The position numbers and the translations under genes were made by a program. The notes beneath the pieces are model-generated. The model was not told the origin of the DNA and searched no databases. It was given only the letters and a program-made list of their open reading frames with translations. Source: Pseudomonadota bacterium (GTDB taxonomy: Bacteria; Pseudomonadota; Alphaproteobacteria; Rhizobiales; Beijerinckiaceae). From it: 7,197 nucleotides of DNA. The stretch lies in assembly GCA_023452965.1 (NCBI GenBank), contig JAEXUU010000248.1:1-7197 (forward strand), read 5' to 3'. Shown here piece after piece: positions 1-6,714 of this stretch (positions within the stretch are counted from its first letter, which is position 1; every line of letters starts with the position of its first letter).

Positions 1-549
1 TTTCCCGAGCAGCTTCTGCACGCGCACCGCATAGGCGAAGCAGAACCAGATGCTGAGCGCGATCACGAAGATCGCCAGCAGGCTCGCCAGCACGAAGATG
101 AGCTCGCCGGAGGAGCCGGTGAAGGTCGCGCGCGACAGCCCGATGCTGATCGTGACGGCGATCGTGCCGGGGCCCGTCGTCAGCGGCAGGGTCAGCGGGT
201 AGAAGGCCTGGGACATCAGATCCGTGCGGGGCACAGCGTCCGCGGTCTCGATATCCTTCTGGCTGCCTTCGTTGAGCAGCTTCCAGCCGGAGACGGCGAC
301 GATCAGACCGCCCGCCACGCGCAGGATCGGGATCGAGATTCCATAGAACTGGAGGACGAGCGAACCGAGAAGGAACGAGCCCATCAGGACGAAGAGCGAG
401 TTCACGGCGATGCGGCGCGCGAGAACGCGCCTGGTTTCGGCCGCTGCGCCGCGCGTCAGCCCAAGGAAGACGAGGGCCGAGCCCGGTGGATTGACCACGG
501 GAAAGATGGCCGCGAGCACGATCAGGAATGTGTTGACCGCAGCCGGCAT
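1..549 (-). CDS. MarC-family integral membrane protein, C-terminus cut by the window edge
   Basis: I translated this by hand: 183 codons are visible and the frame runs off the left edge without a stop. MarC-family proteins are inner-membrane proteins of roughly 200-220 residues with about six membrane segments, so about one segment is missing. Their transport role is unproven, and the old link of E. coli MarC to antibiotic resistance was later withdrawn. Hydrophobic segments lie near residues 5-28, 47-70, 72-92, 116-137 and 150-175. Two half-motifs typical of the family are visible: F-P-V-V-N-P-P-G-S-A at 16-25 and Y-P-L-T-L-P-L-T-T-G-P-G-T at 117-129. The ATG at 549 is the only plausible start, because an in-frame TAG lies 14 codons upstream with no other start codon between, and GGCAGG sits 5 bases before the ATG. 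The thioesterase gene is 89 bases upstream on the same strand. Family assignment is confident; substrate is unknown. Confidence 0.88.
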   Translation of the reverse strand, partial: MPAAVNTFLIVLAAIFPVVNPPGSALVFLGLTRGAAAETRRVLARRIAVNSLFVLMGSFLLGSLVLQFYGISIPILRVAGGLIVAVSGWKLLNEGSQKDIETADAVPRTDLMSQAFYPLTLPLTTGPGTIAVTISIGLSRATFTGSSGELIFVLASLLAIFVIALSIWFCFAYAVRVQKLLGK

Positions 550-638
550 GCAAACCTGCCCAGGATCGAGCGGACCACAATCCCGGGACTATGGCATGAT
601 CGGAGCGCTGTGCCGAATGCGTGGCGGCGTTCGACGGC

Positions 639-1199
639 CTAGTGGCGCGTCTCTTTCTCGCGCTCGCCGCTCATCGACTCGACGGTAATCGCGGTCTTCA
701 CCGGCATGCCGATCATCCGGCCGACGATGGCCGGCAGCGGCATGCGGGCATGGGCGGCCTTCATCAAGGCGAGCCCGGCGAGGATGTCGGCCGGGAAGGG
801 CGTGACCTTGCGGCTCGCCATGTCGACATGGAGCGAGAGGTTCTCCGAGGTGGCCGCCAGCCAGCCTTCGCTGGCATGGCGCATCTCGAGATAGAAATGC
901 AGCCGCTTCTCGTCGAAGGCGATGAGCTGGGCGGTGACCCGGACCTGATCGCTCTCGGTCAGCTCGCGCTTGTAGAGGATGTGGCATTCGGCCGCGAAGA
1001 CCGAGGCGTTGCGGGTCTCGACATAGTCATGGTTGAGGCCGATGAGCGAGAACAGCTCGTCCACGGCCCGGTCGAACAGGACGTGGTAATAGGCCATGTT
1101 GAGATGACCGTTGTAATCGATCCATTGCGGCTCGACGCGCATGTTCGACGAGACAAAGGGCGCGAAGAAAAGGGCGGTCGTGCGGGGTTCGTCATGCAT
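639..1199 (-). CDS. Hotdog-fold thioesterase, carnitine-catabolism (betainyl-CoA thioesterase-like) type
   Basis: This is a 186-residue, probably cytoplasmic protein of the 4HBT/YbgC-like thioesterase superfamily, which hydrolyses acyl-CoA thioesters. The signature W-I-D-Y-N-G-H-L-N-M-A-Y-Y at residues 26-38 holds the Asp (D28) at the position of the catalytic Asp of YbgC-type enzymes, followed by H32 and N34. The helix after it (residues 39-54) and the strand around F68-Y76 match the hotdog core. The D-Y-N-G-H-x-N form is typical of thioesterases fused to, or encoded beside, L-carnitine dehydrogenase, which act on betainyl-CoA; no carnitine dehydrogenase is visible here, so the substrate stays open. 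I chose the ATG at 1199 because AGGAGG lies 5 bases upstream. An ATG at 1301 would add 34 residues unlike the family. The gene diverges from the D-lactate dehydrogenase gene and precedes the MarC gene. Superfamily assignment is strong; substrate is a guess. Confidence 0.88.
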   Translation of the reverse strand: MHDEPRTTALFFAPFVSSNMRVEPQWIDYNGHLNMAYYHVLFDRAVDELFSLIGLNHDYVETRNASVFAAECHILYKRELTESDQVRVTAQLIAFDEKRLHFYLEMRHASEGWLAATSENLSLHVDMASRKVTPFPADILAGLALMKAAHARMPLPAIVGRMIGMPVKTAITVESMSGEREKETRH

Positions 1200-1204
1200 G
1201 GGCG

Positions 1205-1210
1205 CCTCCT
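1205..1210 (-). promoter_or_regulatory. Strong ribosome binding site of the thioesterase gene
   Basis: On the minus strand this reads AGGAGG, a perfect Shine-Dalgarno core, 5 bases before the ATG at 1199. It settles the thioesterase start against the longer in-frame ATG at 1301. Confidence 0.85.
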
Positions 1211-1367
1211 CTTGCTCTCGCTTCACCAATCGCGAGCCTGCCCCGGAGCCCTGCGCTACAGACCTGCCCGGCTTCGCAGCTTGGCACTTGCCGTTGCTCA
1301 CGGCGCGCGGGAAAACAGCGCCATGGCGGCTGCTCGAAAGCCGAACGATTCCAGACTAGGCGATCCT

Positions 1368-1373
1368 TTCAGG
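1368..1373 (+). promoter_or_regulatory. Weak ribosome binding site of the D-lactate dehydrogenase gene
   Basis: The bases TTCAGG carry a partial Shine-Dalgarno (CAGG). They lie only 2 bases before the ATG at 1376 but 8 bases before the second ATG at 1382, so spacing favours initiation at the second Met, making the protein two residues shorter. Confidence 0.4.
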
Positions 1374-1375
1374 TC

Positions 1376-2821
1376 ATGACAATGCACTCTCCCGCCGCGA
1401 TGGCTCAGACCCCCCCTGTCCCTGCCGCAGAGCTGCCGCCTTCGGCCCAGGCAATTGCGGTTGTCACGCAGGAACTCGCCGCTCGCTTCGGTAACCGTCT
1501 GGTAACCAGTCTGGCAGTTCGTCAGCAGCACGGGCATACCCTGACCTGGATTCCGAACCAGCCGCCGGACGCAGTGGTCTTCCCGCAGAGCACCGACGAG
1601 GTGTCCGCCATCGTGAAACTCTGCGCGGCGCATGGGGTTCCGGTGATCGCGTTCGGGACCGGCACCTCGCTCGAGGGCCATGTCAACGCGCCCTATGGCG
1701 GCGTCTGCATCGACATGGGCCAGATGAAGAAGGTCGTGGCCGTGCATGCGGAAGACCTCGACTGCGTCGTCGAGGCGGGCGTGACGCGTAAGGAACTGAA
1801 CGAGCATCTGCGCGACCAGGGCCTGTTCTTCCCGATCGATCCCGGCGCCGACGCCTCGATCGGCGGCATGGCGGCGACGCGCGCCTCCGGCACCAATGCC
1901 GTGCGCTACGGCACGATGAAGGACAATGTGGTCGCGCTGACGGCGGTGATGGCCGATGGCGCGATCGTGAAGACGTCGAGCCGGGCCCGAAAAACCTCGG
2001 CCGGGTACGATCTGACGCGGCTGCTCGTCGGCTCGGAAGGCACGCTCGGCATCATCACCGAGGTGACGCTGAAGCTGCACGGCATCCCCGAGGCGATCTC
2101 GGCCGGCGTCTGCCCGTTCCCGTCGGTCAAGGCGGCCTGCGACGCGACCATCGTCACCATCCAGTCCGGCCTGCCGGTGGCGCGGATCGAGCTCGTCGAC
2201 GACGTGATGATGCGCGGCGTCAACCTGCACTCCAAGCTCGGACTGCCGGAGACGACGATGCTGTTCGTCGAGTTCCACGGTTCGGAAGAGGGCGTGAAGG
2301 AGCAGGCCGAGCGCTTCGGCGAGATCGCCGCCGAGTTCGGTGGCGGGCCGTTCGACTGGGCGACCAAGGCGGAGGATCGCACCAAGCTCTGGCAGGCACG
2401 GCACGACGCCTACTGGGCGGCGCGCACGCTCCGGCCGGGTGCTGAATCGGTCGCGACCGATGTCTGCGTACCGATCTCGCGGCTGGCGGACTGCGTCGAG
2501 GAGACCAAGCGCGACATCGAGGCGCTCGGGCTGATCGCGCCGATCGTCGGCCATGTCGGCGACGGCAATTTCCATACCCAGCCGATGGTCGACCTTTCCA
2601 AACCCGAGGAGGTGGCGGTCTGCCAGGACTTCATCGACCGTCTGGTCAAGCGCGCGCTCGCCATGGGCGGCACCTGCACCGGCGAGCATGGCGTCGGCCA
2701 GAAGAAGATGAAGTACCTCGAGGCCGAGCATGGGGCGCCGGCGCTGGCGGTGATGCGCCTGTTGAAGCGTTCGCTCGACCCGCAGAACATCCTCAATCCG
2801 GGTAAAATCGTCACGTTGTGA
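1376..2821 (+). CDS. FAD-linked 2-hydroxyacid dehydrogenase, D-lactate dehydrogenase (cytochrome)-like
   Basis: This 481-residue flavoenzyme of the vanillyl-alcohol-oxidase superfamily should oxidise D-lactate or a similar D-2-hydroxyacid to the 2-oxoacid and pass electrons to the respiratory chain. The FAD_binding_4 domain (about 60-200) shows the pyrophosphate loop F-G-T-G-T-S-L-E-G-H at 93-102 and the block D-P-G-A-D-A-S-I-G-G-M-A-A-T-R-A-S-G-T-N starting at 155. The FAD-oxidase_C domain (about 235-479) shows G-H-V-G-D-G-N-F-H at 392-400 and T-G-E-H-G-V-G at 435-441. H393, H400 and E437 align with the metal ligands of D-2-hydroxyglutarate dehydrogenase, and H438 with its active-site His. 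It ends in the usual L-D-P-Q-N-I-L-N-P-G-K-I. The sequence is closest in my memory to mammalian LDHD and its bacterial homologues. No GlcE or GlcF subunit gene follows, which argues against a glycolate oxidase complex. The start may be the ATG at 1382. D-2-hydroxyglutarate or another hydroxyacid remains a possible substrate. Confidence 0.93.
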   Translation: MTMHSPAAMAQTPPVPAAELPPSAQAIAVVTQELAARFGNRLVTSLAVRQQHGHTLTWIPNQPPDAVVFPQSTDEVSAIVKLCAAHGVPVIAFGTGTSLEGHVNAPYGGVCIDMGQMKKVVAVHAEDLDCVVEAGVTRKELNEHLRDQGLFFPIDPGADASIGGMAATRASGTNAVRYGTMKDNVVALTAVMADGAIVKTSSRARKTSAGYDLTRLLVGSEGTLGIITEVTLKLHGIPEAISAGVCPFPSVKAACDATIVTIQSGLPVARIELVDDVMMRGVNLHSKLGLPETTMLFVEFHGSEEGVKEQAERFGEIAAEFGGGPFDWATKAEDRTKLWQARHDAYWAARTLRPGAESVATDVCVPISRLADCVEETKRDIEALGLIAPIVGHVGDGNFHTQPMVDLSKPEEVAVCQDFIDRLVKRALAMGGTCTGEHGVGQKKMKYLEAEHGAPALAVMRLLKRSLDPQNILNPGKIVTL

Positions 2822-2832
2822 AAATATCGGTG

Positions 2833-2876
2833 GCGGCAGGAGGGTTATCTCTTCAGGGAGGTCGTGATCCTGCCGC
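2833..2876 (+). repeat. 9-bp perfect inverted repeat between the dehydrogenase and AsmA-family genes
   Basis: GCGGCAGGA at 2833-2841 is matched by its exact complement TCCTGCCGC at 2868-2876, with 26 bases between. It starts 11 bases after the dehydrogenase stop codon. The loop is long and no T-run follows, so it is a poor intrinsic terminator. It could be a weak transcript-end or mRNA-stabilising structure, a protein-binding dyad, or chance in GC-rich DNA. Confidence 0.35.
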
Positions 2877-2924
2877 GACTTGGGTGCATGATCGCGCGCG
2901 TGATGAACAGAATGTTGCAAGAGC

Positions 2925-5900
2925 GTGCGTGAGGCCCTGACCTTCCTGGCCGGGCTGTTGGTGGCGGCGTTGCTGGCGGCGCTGCTCGGGCCCGGCTTTG
3001 TCGACTGGCGGGAGTATCGCAACCATTTCGAGCAGCGCATCGGCGCGGCGCTCGGGCTGGAGACGCGCATCGCCGGCGATATCGGCCTGCGCCTTTTGCC
3101 ATCGCCGCGCCTGACCTTGCGCGGGGTCAAGCTGGGTGCTGCCGATGGCGAGAGCAGCGCGGCGACTATCGAGCGCCTCACGGTCGAGCTCGCTTTGTCG
3201 GCACTGGCGCGCGGCGATTTCCGCCTGACCGAGGCGGAAGCGGACGGCATGGCGCTCACCCTGGTCACCGACGCCAAGGGAGCGGTGCTGATGCCGCCGC
3301 GCCATGGCACGGGACTGCCGGCTGCGACGGCGATCGACAACTTCGCGATCCGCCGCTCGGCCATCATCTGGCGCGAGGGCGACAAGCCGGCGCAGGTGCT
3401 GGCGCCTATCTCGGTCGATCTCGCCGCTGCCGGCCTCGGCGGGCCCTGGCGGGTCGAGGGCGAGGTCGCGGGGGCATCGCTGCGGCTCGCCACCGGCGAG
3501 GCCGAGGCCGACGGCCGCCTGCGCGCCAAGATTTTCGTTACCGGCGAGCAGAACCAGGTTTCGTTCGACGGCGCGCTCGCCCTGCCGCTGGCTGGCGGGC
3601 AGCTGCAGCCATCGCTCCAGGGCGCCTTCACGCTGACGCCAGGCGGGGCGCTCAGCCTTTCCGGCACAGTCAGCGGCGGGCACCGCCAGCTCGATTTCAG
3701 CGGACTCGCGGTCGAGATCGCCGGCGGGGCGGCGCGGCTGGAGGGCGAGGGCCGCCTCCTGCCGGCGACGGGCTCCGGCGGGTTTCAACTGCGGGCACGG
3801 CGGATCGACGCCGACGCGCTGATCGAGGCGCTCGGGCAGAGGCCGGGCTTCGAGCGTGCCCTGCAGGCGCTGCCGGGGGCGCTCGATCTTACGCTCGATC
3901 TCGACCAGATCGCCTGGCGCGGCGAGGACCTGAGCGGTTTTGCCCTGCGCGGGCGCCTGAGCGAGGCCGGGATCTCGGGCGGGAGCGCCAACGTGCGCAT
4001 CGCCAATGCGACGCTGGAAGCGACCGGCGATCTTGGCGACAATGGCTTTCGTGGCGAGCTTTCGCTGAAGGCGCCGGATGCGCGGCGCGCGGCACTGGCA
4101 CTGGGCCGGCTCGGCGTCGAGCCGGCGCTGGCCGACAGCTTCGCCGCGTTCCGCGAGTTCGAAGGCACTGCGGCGCTGCACTGGCGCGACGAGCATCTCG
4201 CCGTCGAGCGGCTGAGCGCGAAGAGCGCCTCGGGCCAGCGCCTCGAGGGGTCGGCGGCGGTCACGCCCGGCAAGCTCGAAGCGAAGCTGCGGCTGGACGG
4301 GCTCGACCTCAACAATCTGCCGCCGGGCGAGAGCCTGACGGGCCTCGCCGGCGGGCGCGACCTCGCACTCGACCTGACGCTGGGCGGCGTGCGCTATCGC
4401 GCGACCGCGCCGGGCTCGGCACGGCTCGCTTTGGCTCGGGAAGGGCGCGACTGGCGGCTCAGCCGTTTGTCGGTCGAGGGCTTCGGCGGCGTCCGCGTCG
4501 AGGGGCAGGGCGCCCTGCTGCCGGATGGCGGCGAGATCAGCGGCCGGATCCGCGCGCCGCGCTTCGCCGCGCTGGCGGCGCTTGCAGGGCCGTTGCTGCC
4601 GGAGCAGGCGAGGCGGATCCTGCCGCGCATCGAGGACGGGCTCGCGGGGCTCGACGCGAGCTTCAGGCTCGCCCGCGCGCCCTCGGGCGAGACCAATCTC
4701 GTCGCCGAGGGGGCGGCACAGGCAGGCCGGCTGGGGCTGAACGGGCGCCTCGGTTCGGCAGGCGAATGGACGGGCGGCGAATTGCGCCTGGCGCTCGATG
4801 ATCGCCGCCGCGCCTTTGCCGCCTTCGGCCTGCCGCGTCCGGCGCAGGGCGGGCCCGGCGAGCTCAGGCTTGATTTCGGTTCGGGCGGCCCGGTGGGCTC
4901 GCTGACCGGGCCGGGACTTGCGCTCGTGCTGGAAAGCGCGGGCGACGGCGCGCGGATGAACCTGCAGGCCGGCGGACCCGGCCAGGTGATGCCGGACGGT
5001 TTGGCGCGCCTCTTGCCCCAAGGACTGATCGATGCCTCCGGCCGTGTTCGCGGCGGCGAGGAGACCGGGCTCGACAATCTCGTCGTGAACAGCGGCGGGC
5101 GTACCGTGCGCGGCGCCCTGACGCTCGGTGCGGAAGGACAGATCGGCGGGTCTCTGGCGCTGCCGACCCTGGCCCTGCAGCCGCTGCTGGCAGCGACGCT
5201 CGGCGTCGCGCCGCCGACACCGGGCAGCATATGGTCGCCGGCACGTTTCCAGCCGGCGCCCGGGCTCGGCGAGATCAGGCTGGCGATCACGACGGAGCGG
5301 CTCGCGCTGACCGAGCAGATCGCCCTCGACAAGGCCGGATTCGAGCTTTCGGCCGGGAGGGATGGCCTCTCGATCAGCAAGCTGAGCGGCCGCCATGCCG
5401 GCGGGGAGGTCGGCGGCGGGCTCGCCCTGCGGCGAGAGGGCGGGCTCGCCCAGCTCAGCGGCCAGCTCGCGCTTCAAGGGCTCGACCTTGCGGTGCTGAC
5501 CGGCGGCTCTCTCACCGGCAAGCTCTCCGGCCGGTTCGAGGCCGGCGGCTCGGGCGAAAGCCCGGCAAGGCTGATCGCCGGGCTCGGCGGCGCAGGCTCG
5601 ATCAGCGTGAGCGGGGCCGGGATGACCCGGTTCGACCCCGCGGCGCTGTCCCGCGTCATTTCCGCGACCGGGGACGATGCGTCCGAGAGCGAGACGGAAC
5701 GGCTGCAGGACCGGATCGGCGCGGCGCTCGAGCAGGCGAGCTGGCCGCTCGGCGATGTCACCGTGCCGTTCACCCAGGCTGGTGGCGTGCTGCGCGTCCA
5801 GCCGGTTACCTTCGAACGGGCGGGGCTGCGCGCCGAGGCCAGCGGCACGGTCGACTGGCGGGCGATGAACCTCGACCTGCGCCTGGCGCTGCGCCCGCTC

Positions 5901-6617
5901 GCCGCGCCGCCGAAGGACTGGCCGCAGCAATTGCCGCAGGTCGGCGTTGCCTGGCGAGGCCCGATCGCGGCGCCGCGGCGCGAGACCGATGTGGCGGCGC
6001 TGTCCAATGTCGTCGCGGCGCGTGCGCTGGCCAAGGAGATCGCACGCGTCGAGGCTTTCGAGGCGGACCAGCGCGAGCGCGCCATGCATGCGCGTCGTCT
6101 GCGGGCCGAGCGCGAGATGCGCGAGAACGAGCGCAAGCTCGGCGAGTTCCTGAAAGCGGAGGAAGAGCGGCGCCTCGCCGAGGAGAAGCGGGCCGAAGAG
6201 GCACGTAAGGCGGAGGAGGCAAGGCTCGCCGAGGAAGCCCGCAAGGCCGAGGCTGCGCGACGGGCCGAGGAGGCGCGGCTCGCCGAAGAGGCTCGCAAGG
6301 CCGAGATTGTCCGCAGGCTGGAAGAGGCACGCTTTGCCGAGGAAGCGCGCAAGCTTGAGATCGCGAAGCGGCAGGAGGAAGCGCGCAAGGCCGAGGAGGA
6401 GCGACGCAAGGCGGAAGCCGACGAGCGCGCGCGGCAGGCGGCGATCCGCGCCGCGATCGAAGGCCGGTCCGGACCGATGATCCTGCAGGGCGCGCCGTCC
6501 TCCTATATCCCGGGCGATCCCTATGTCAGGCCGCGCAGCGAAGCGCCGCCGCTCGCCCCGCCACTGGAGATCCAGCCTGTGCCGCGGCCGCTCTCGCGCT
6601 CGCCATTGCCGAACTGA
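2925..6617 (+). CDS. AsmA-family envelope protein with C-terminal charged helix and proline-rich tail
   Basis: AsmA-family proteins are anchored in the inner membrane by one N-terminal helix and project a long beta-rich groove into the periplasm; the family is linked to phospholipid transfer towards the outer membrane and to outer-membrane homeostasis. This 1230-residue member has a membrane helix at about 5-25, then the typical N-terminal block at about 27-71 (W-R-E-Y-R-N-H-F-E, ending L-P-S-P-R-L-T-L-R-G-V-K-L). A long Gly/Leu/Ala-rich region of alternating strands follows to about 880. The conserved AsmA C-terminal region is at about 885-1010, with a G-T-V-D-W motif at 974-978. From about 1025 to 1180 it becomes a charged helix with an 18-residue repeat, then a Pro-rich tail (about 1185-1230). 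Initiation must be the GTG at 2925: an in-frame TGA lies 7 codons upstream with no other start codon between, and the Shine-Dalgarno is poor (AAGAG, 1 base away). The gene follows the dehydrogenase by 103 bases. The lipid cargo cannot be read from sequence. Confidence 0.9.
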   Translation: MREALTFLAGLLVAALLAALLGPGFVDWREYRNHFEQRIGAALGLETRIAGDIGLRLLPSPRLTLRGVKLGAADGESSAATIERLTVELALSALARGDFRLTEAEADGMALTLVTDAKGAVLMPPRHGTGLPAATAIDNFAIRRSAIIWREGDKPAQVLAPISVDLAAAGLGGPWRVEGEVAGASLRLATGEAEADGRLRAKIFVTGEQNQVSFDGALALPLAGGQLQPSLQGAFTLTPGGALSLSGTVSGGHRQLDFSGLAVEIAGGAARLEGEGRLLPATGSGGFQLRARRIDADALIEALGQRPGFERALQALPGALDLTLDLDQIAWRGEDLSGFALRGRLSEAGISGGSANVRIANATLEATGDLGDNGFRGELSLKAPDARRAALALGRLGVEPALADSFAAFREFEGTAALHWRDEHLAVERLSAKSASGQRLEGSAAVTPGKLEAKLRLDGLDLNNLPPGESLTGLAGGRDLALDLTLGGVRYRATAPGSARLALAREGRDWRLSRLSVEGFGGVRVEGQGALLPDGGEISGRIRAPRFAALAALAGPLLPEQARRILPRIEDGLAGLDASFRLARAPSGETNLVAEGAAQAGRLGLNGRLGSAGEWTGGELRLALDDRRRAFAAFGLPRPAQGGPGELRLDFGSGGPVGSLTGPGLALVLESAGDGARMNLQAGGPGQVMPDGLARLLPQGLIDASGRVRGGEETGLDNLVVNSGGRTVRGALTLGAEGQIGGSLALPTLALQPLLAATLGVAPPTPGSIWSPARFQPAPGLGEIRLAITTERLALTEQIALDKAGFELSAGRDGLSISKLSGRHAGGEVGGGLALRREGGLAQLSGQLALQGLDLAVLTGGSLTGKLSGRFEAGGSGESPARLIAGLGGAGSISVSGAGMTRFDPAALSRVISATGDDASESETERLQDRIGAALEQASWPLGDVTVPFTQAGGVLRVQPVTFERAGLRAEASGTVDWRAMNLDLRLALRPLAAPPKDWPQQLPQVGVAWRGPIAAPRRETDVAALSNVVAARALAKEIARVEAFEADQRERAMHARRLRAEREMRENERKLGEFLKAEEERRLAEEKRAEEARKAEEARLAEEARKAEAARRAEEARLAEEARKAEIVRRLEEARFAEEARKLEIAKRQEEARKAEEERRKAEADERARQAAIRAAIEGRSGPMILQGAPSSYIPGDPYVRPRSEAPPLAPPLEIQPVPRPLSRSPLPN
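6156..6425 (+). repeat. Five tandem 54-bp units encoding an 18-residue helical repeat
   Basis: Within the AsmA-family gene, residues 1078-1167 fall into five in-register 18-residue units starting at 6156, 6210, 6264, 6318 and 6372. Units two and three read AEEARLAEEARKAEAARR and AEEARLAEEARKAEIVRR, identical at 16 of 18 positions. Unit four is LEEARFAEEARKLEIAKR; the first and fifth units are more diverged. By my count units two and three differ at 12 of 54 bases, mostly synonymous, so the DNA has drifted while the protein pattern stayed. Eighteen residues equal five alpha-helical turns, and E to R/K pairs recur at i to i+4, which suits a stable single helix or coiled coil. Confidence 0.85.
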
Positions 6618-6714
6618 TCCGACGCGCTGGCAAACCGGTTGAGCAATCCCGGATGTCGGGCCAGCATTTCTCCGCAAGCCTTTGAACAGGTAGGCCTTCT
6701 GCTGGCTGCTCGCC

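Larger units (their letters stand above)
1200..1375. promoter_or_regulatory. Divergent intergenic region, presumed promoters for both flanking genes
   Basis: This 176-base non-coding stretch separates the thioesterase (leftward) from the FAD-linked dehydrogenase (rightward), so at least one promoter for each direction should lie here or overlap the gene starts. I could not identify a convincing -35/-10 pair on either strand. A sigma-54-like TGGCAC with a downstream TTGC at 1282-1297 has the wrong spacing. No strong operator palindrome is visible. The assignment rests on gene orientation only. Confidence 0.45.

Noticed and set aside
1282..1298. Sigma-54-like promoter (TGGCAC then TTGCT) upstream of the dehydrogenase gene
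   Set aside because: Eleven bases separate the GG and GC dinucleotides instead of the strict ten, and no activator site or bEBP gene is visible.
1200..1301. Thirty-four-residue N-terminal extension of the thioesterase from an ATG at 1301
   Set aside because: The extension has no family resemblance, and AGGAGG sits 5 bases before the internal ATG at 1199.
621..1379. Plus-strand open frame of 252 codons opposite the thioesterase gene
   Set aside because: The opposite strand carries a thioesterase with catalytic motif and perfect Shine-Dalgarno. This frame is antisense to it and has no recognisable features.
1298..3667. Antisense open frame of 789 codons covering the dehydrogenase gene and part of the AsmA-family gene
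   Set aside because: It is in codon register with the dehydrogenase gene, crosses into the AsmA-family gene in a different register, has a shifting composition, and overlaps two confidently identified genes. It is a GC-rich shadow.
5231..6208. Plus-strand open frame of 325 codons inside the AsmA-family gene
   Set aside because: Its translation is dominated by Arg, Gly and Ala with no family features, which is what the off-frame of a GC-rich gene gives.
6648..6660. Small hairpin CCCG-5-CGGG in the convergent gap after the AsmA-family gene
   Set aside because: A 4-bp stem without a following T-run is too weak to call a terminator, even though a terminator is expected between convergent genes.
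6675..6701. Imperfect dyad AAGCCT/AGGCCTT in the same convergent gap
   Set aside because: It has a bulge, a short stem and no clear T-run on either strand. It is a possible bidirectional terminator but not supported well enough to list.
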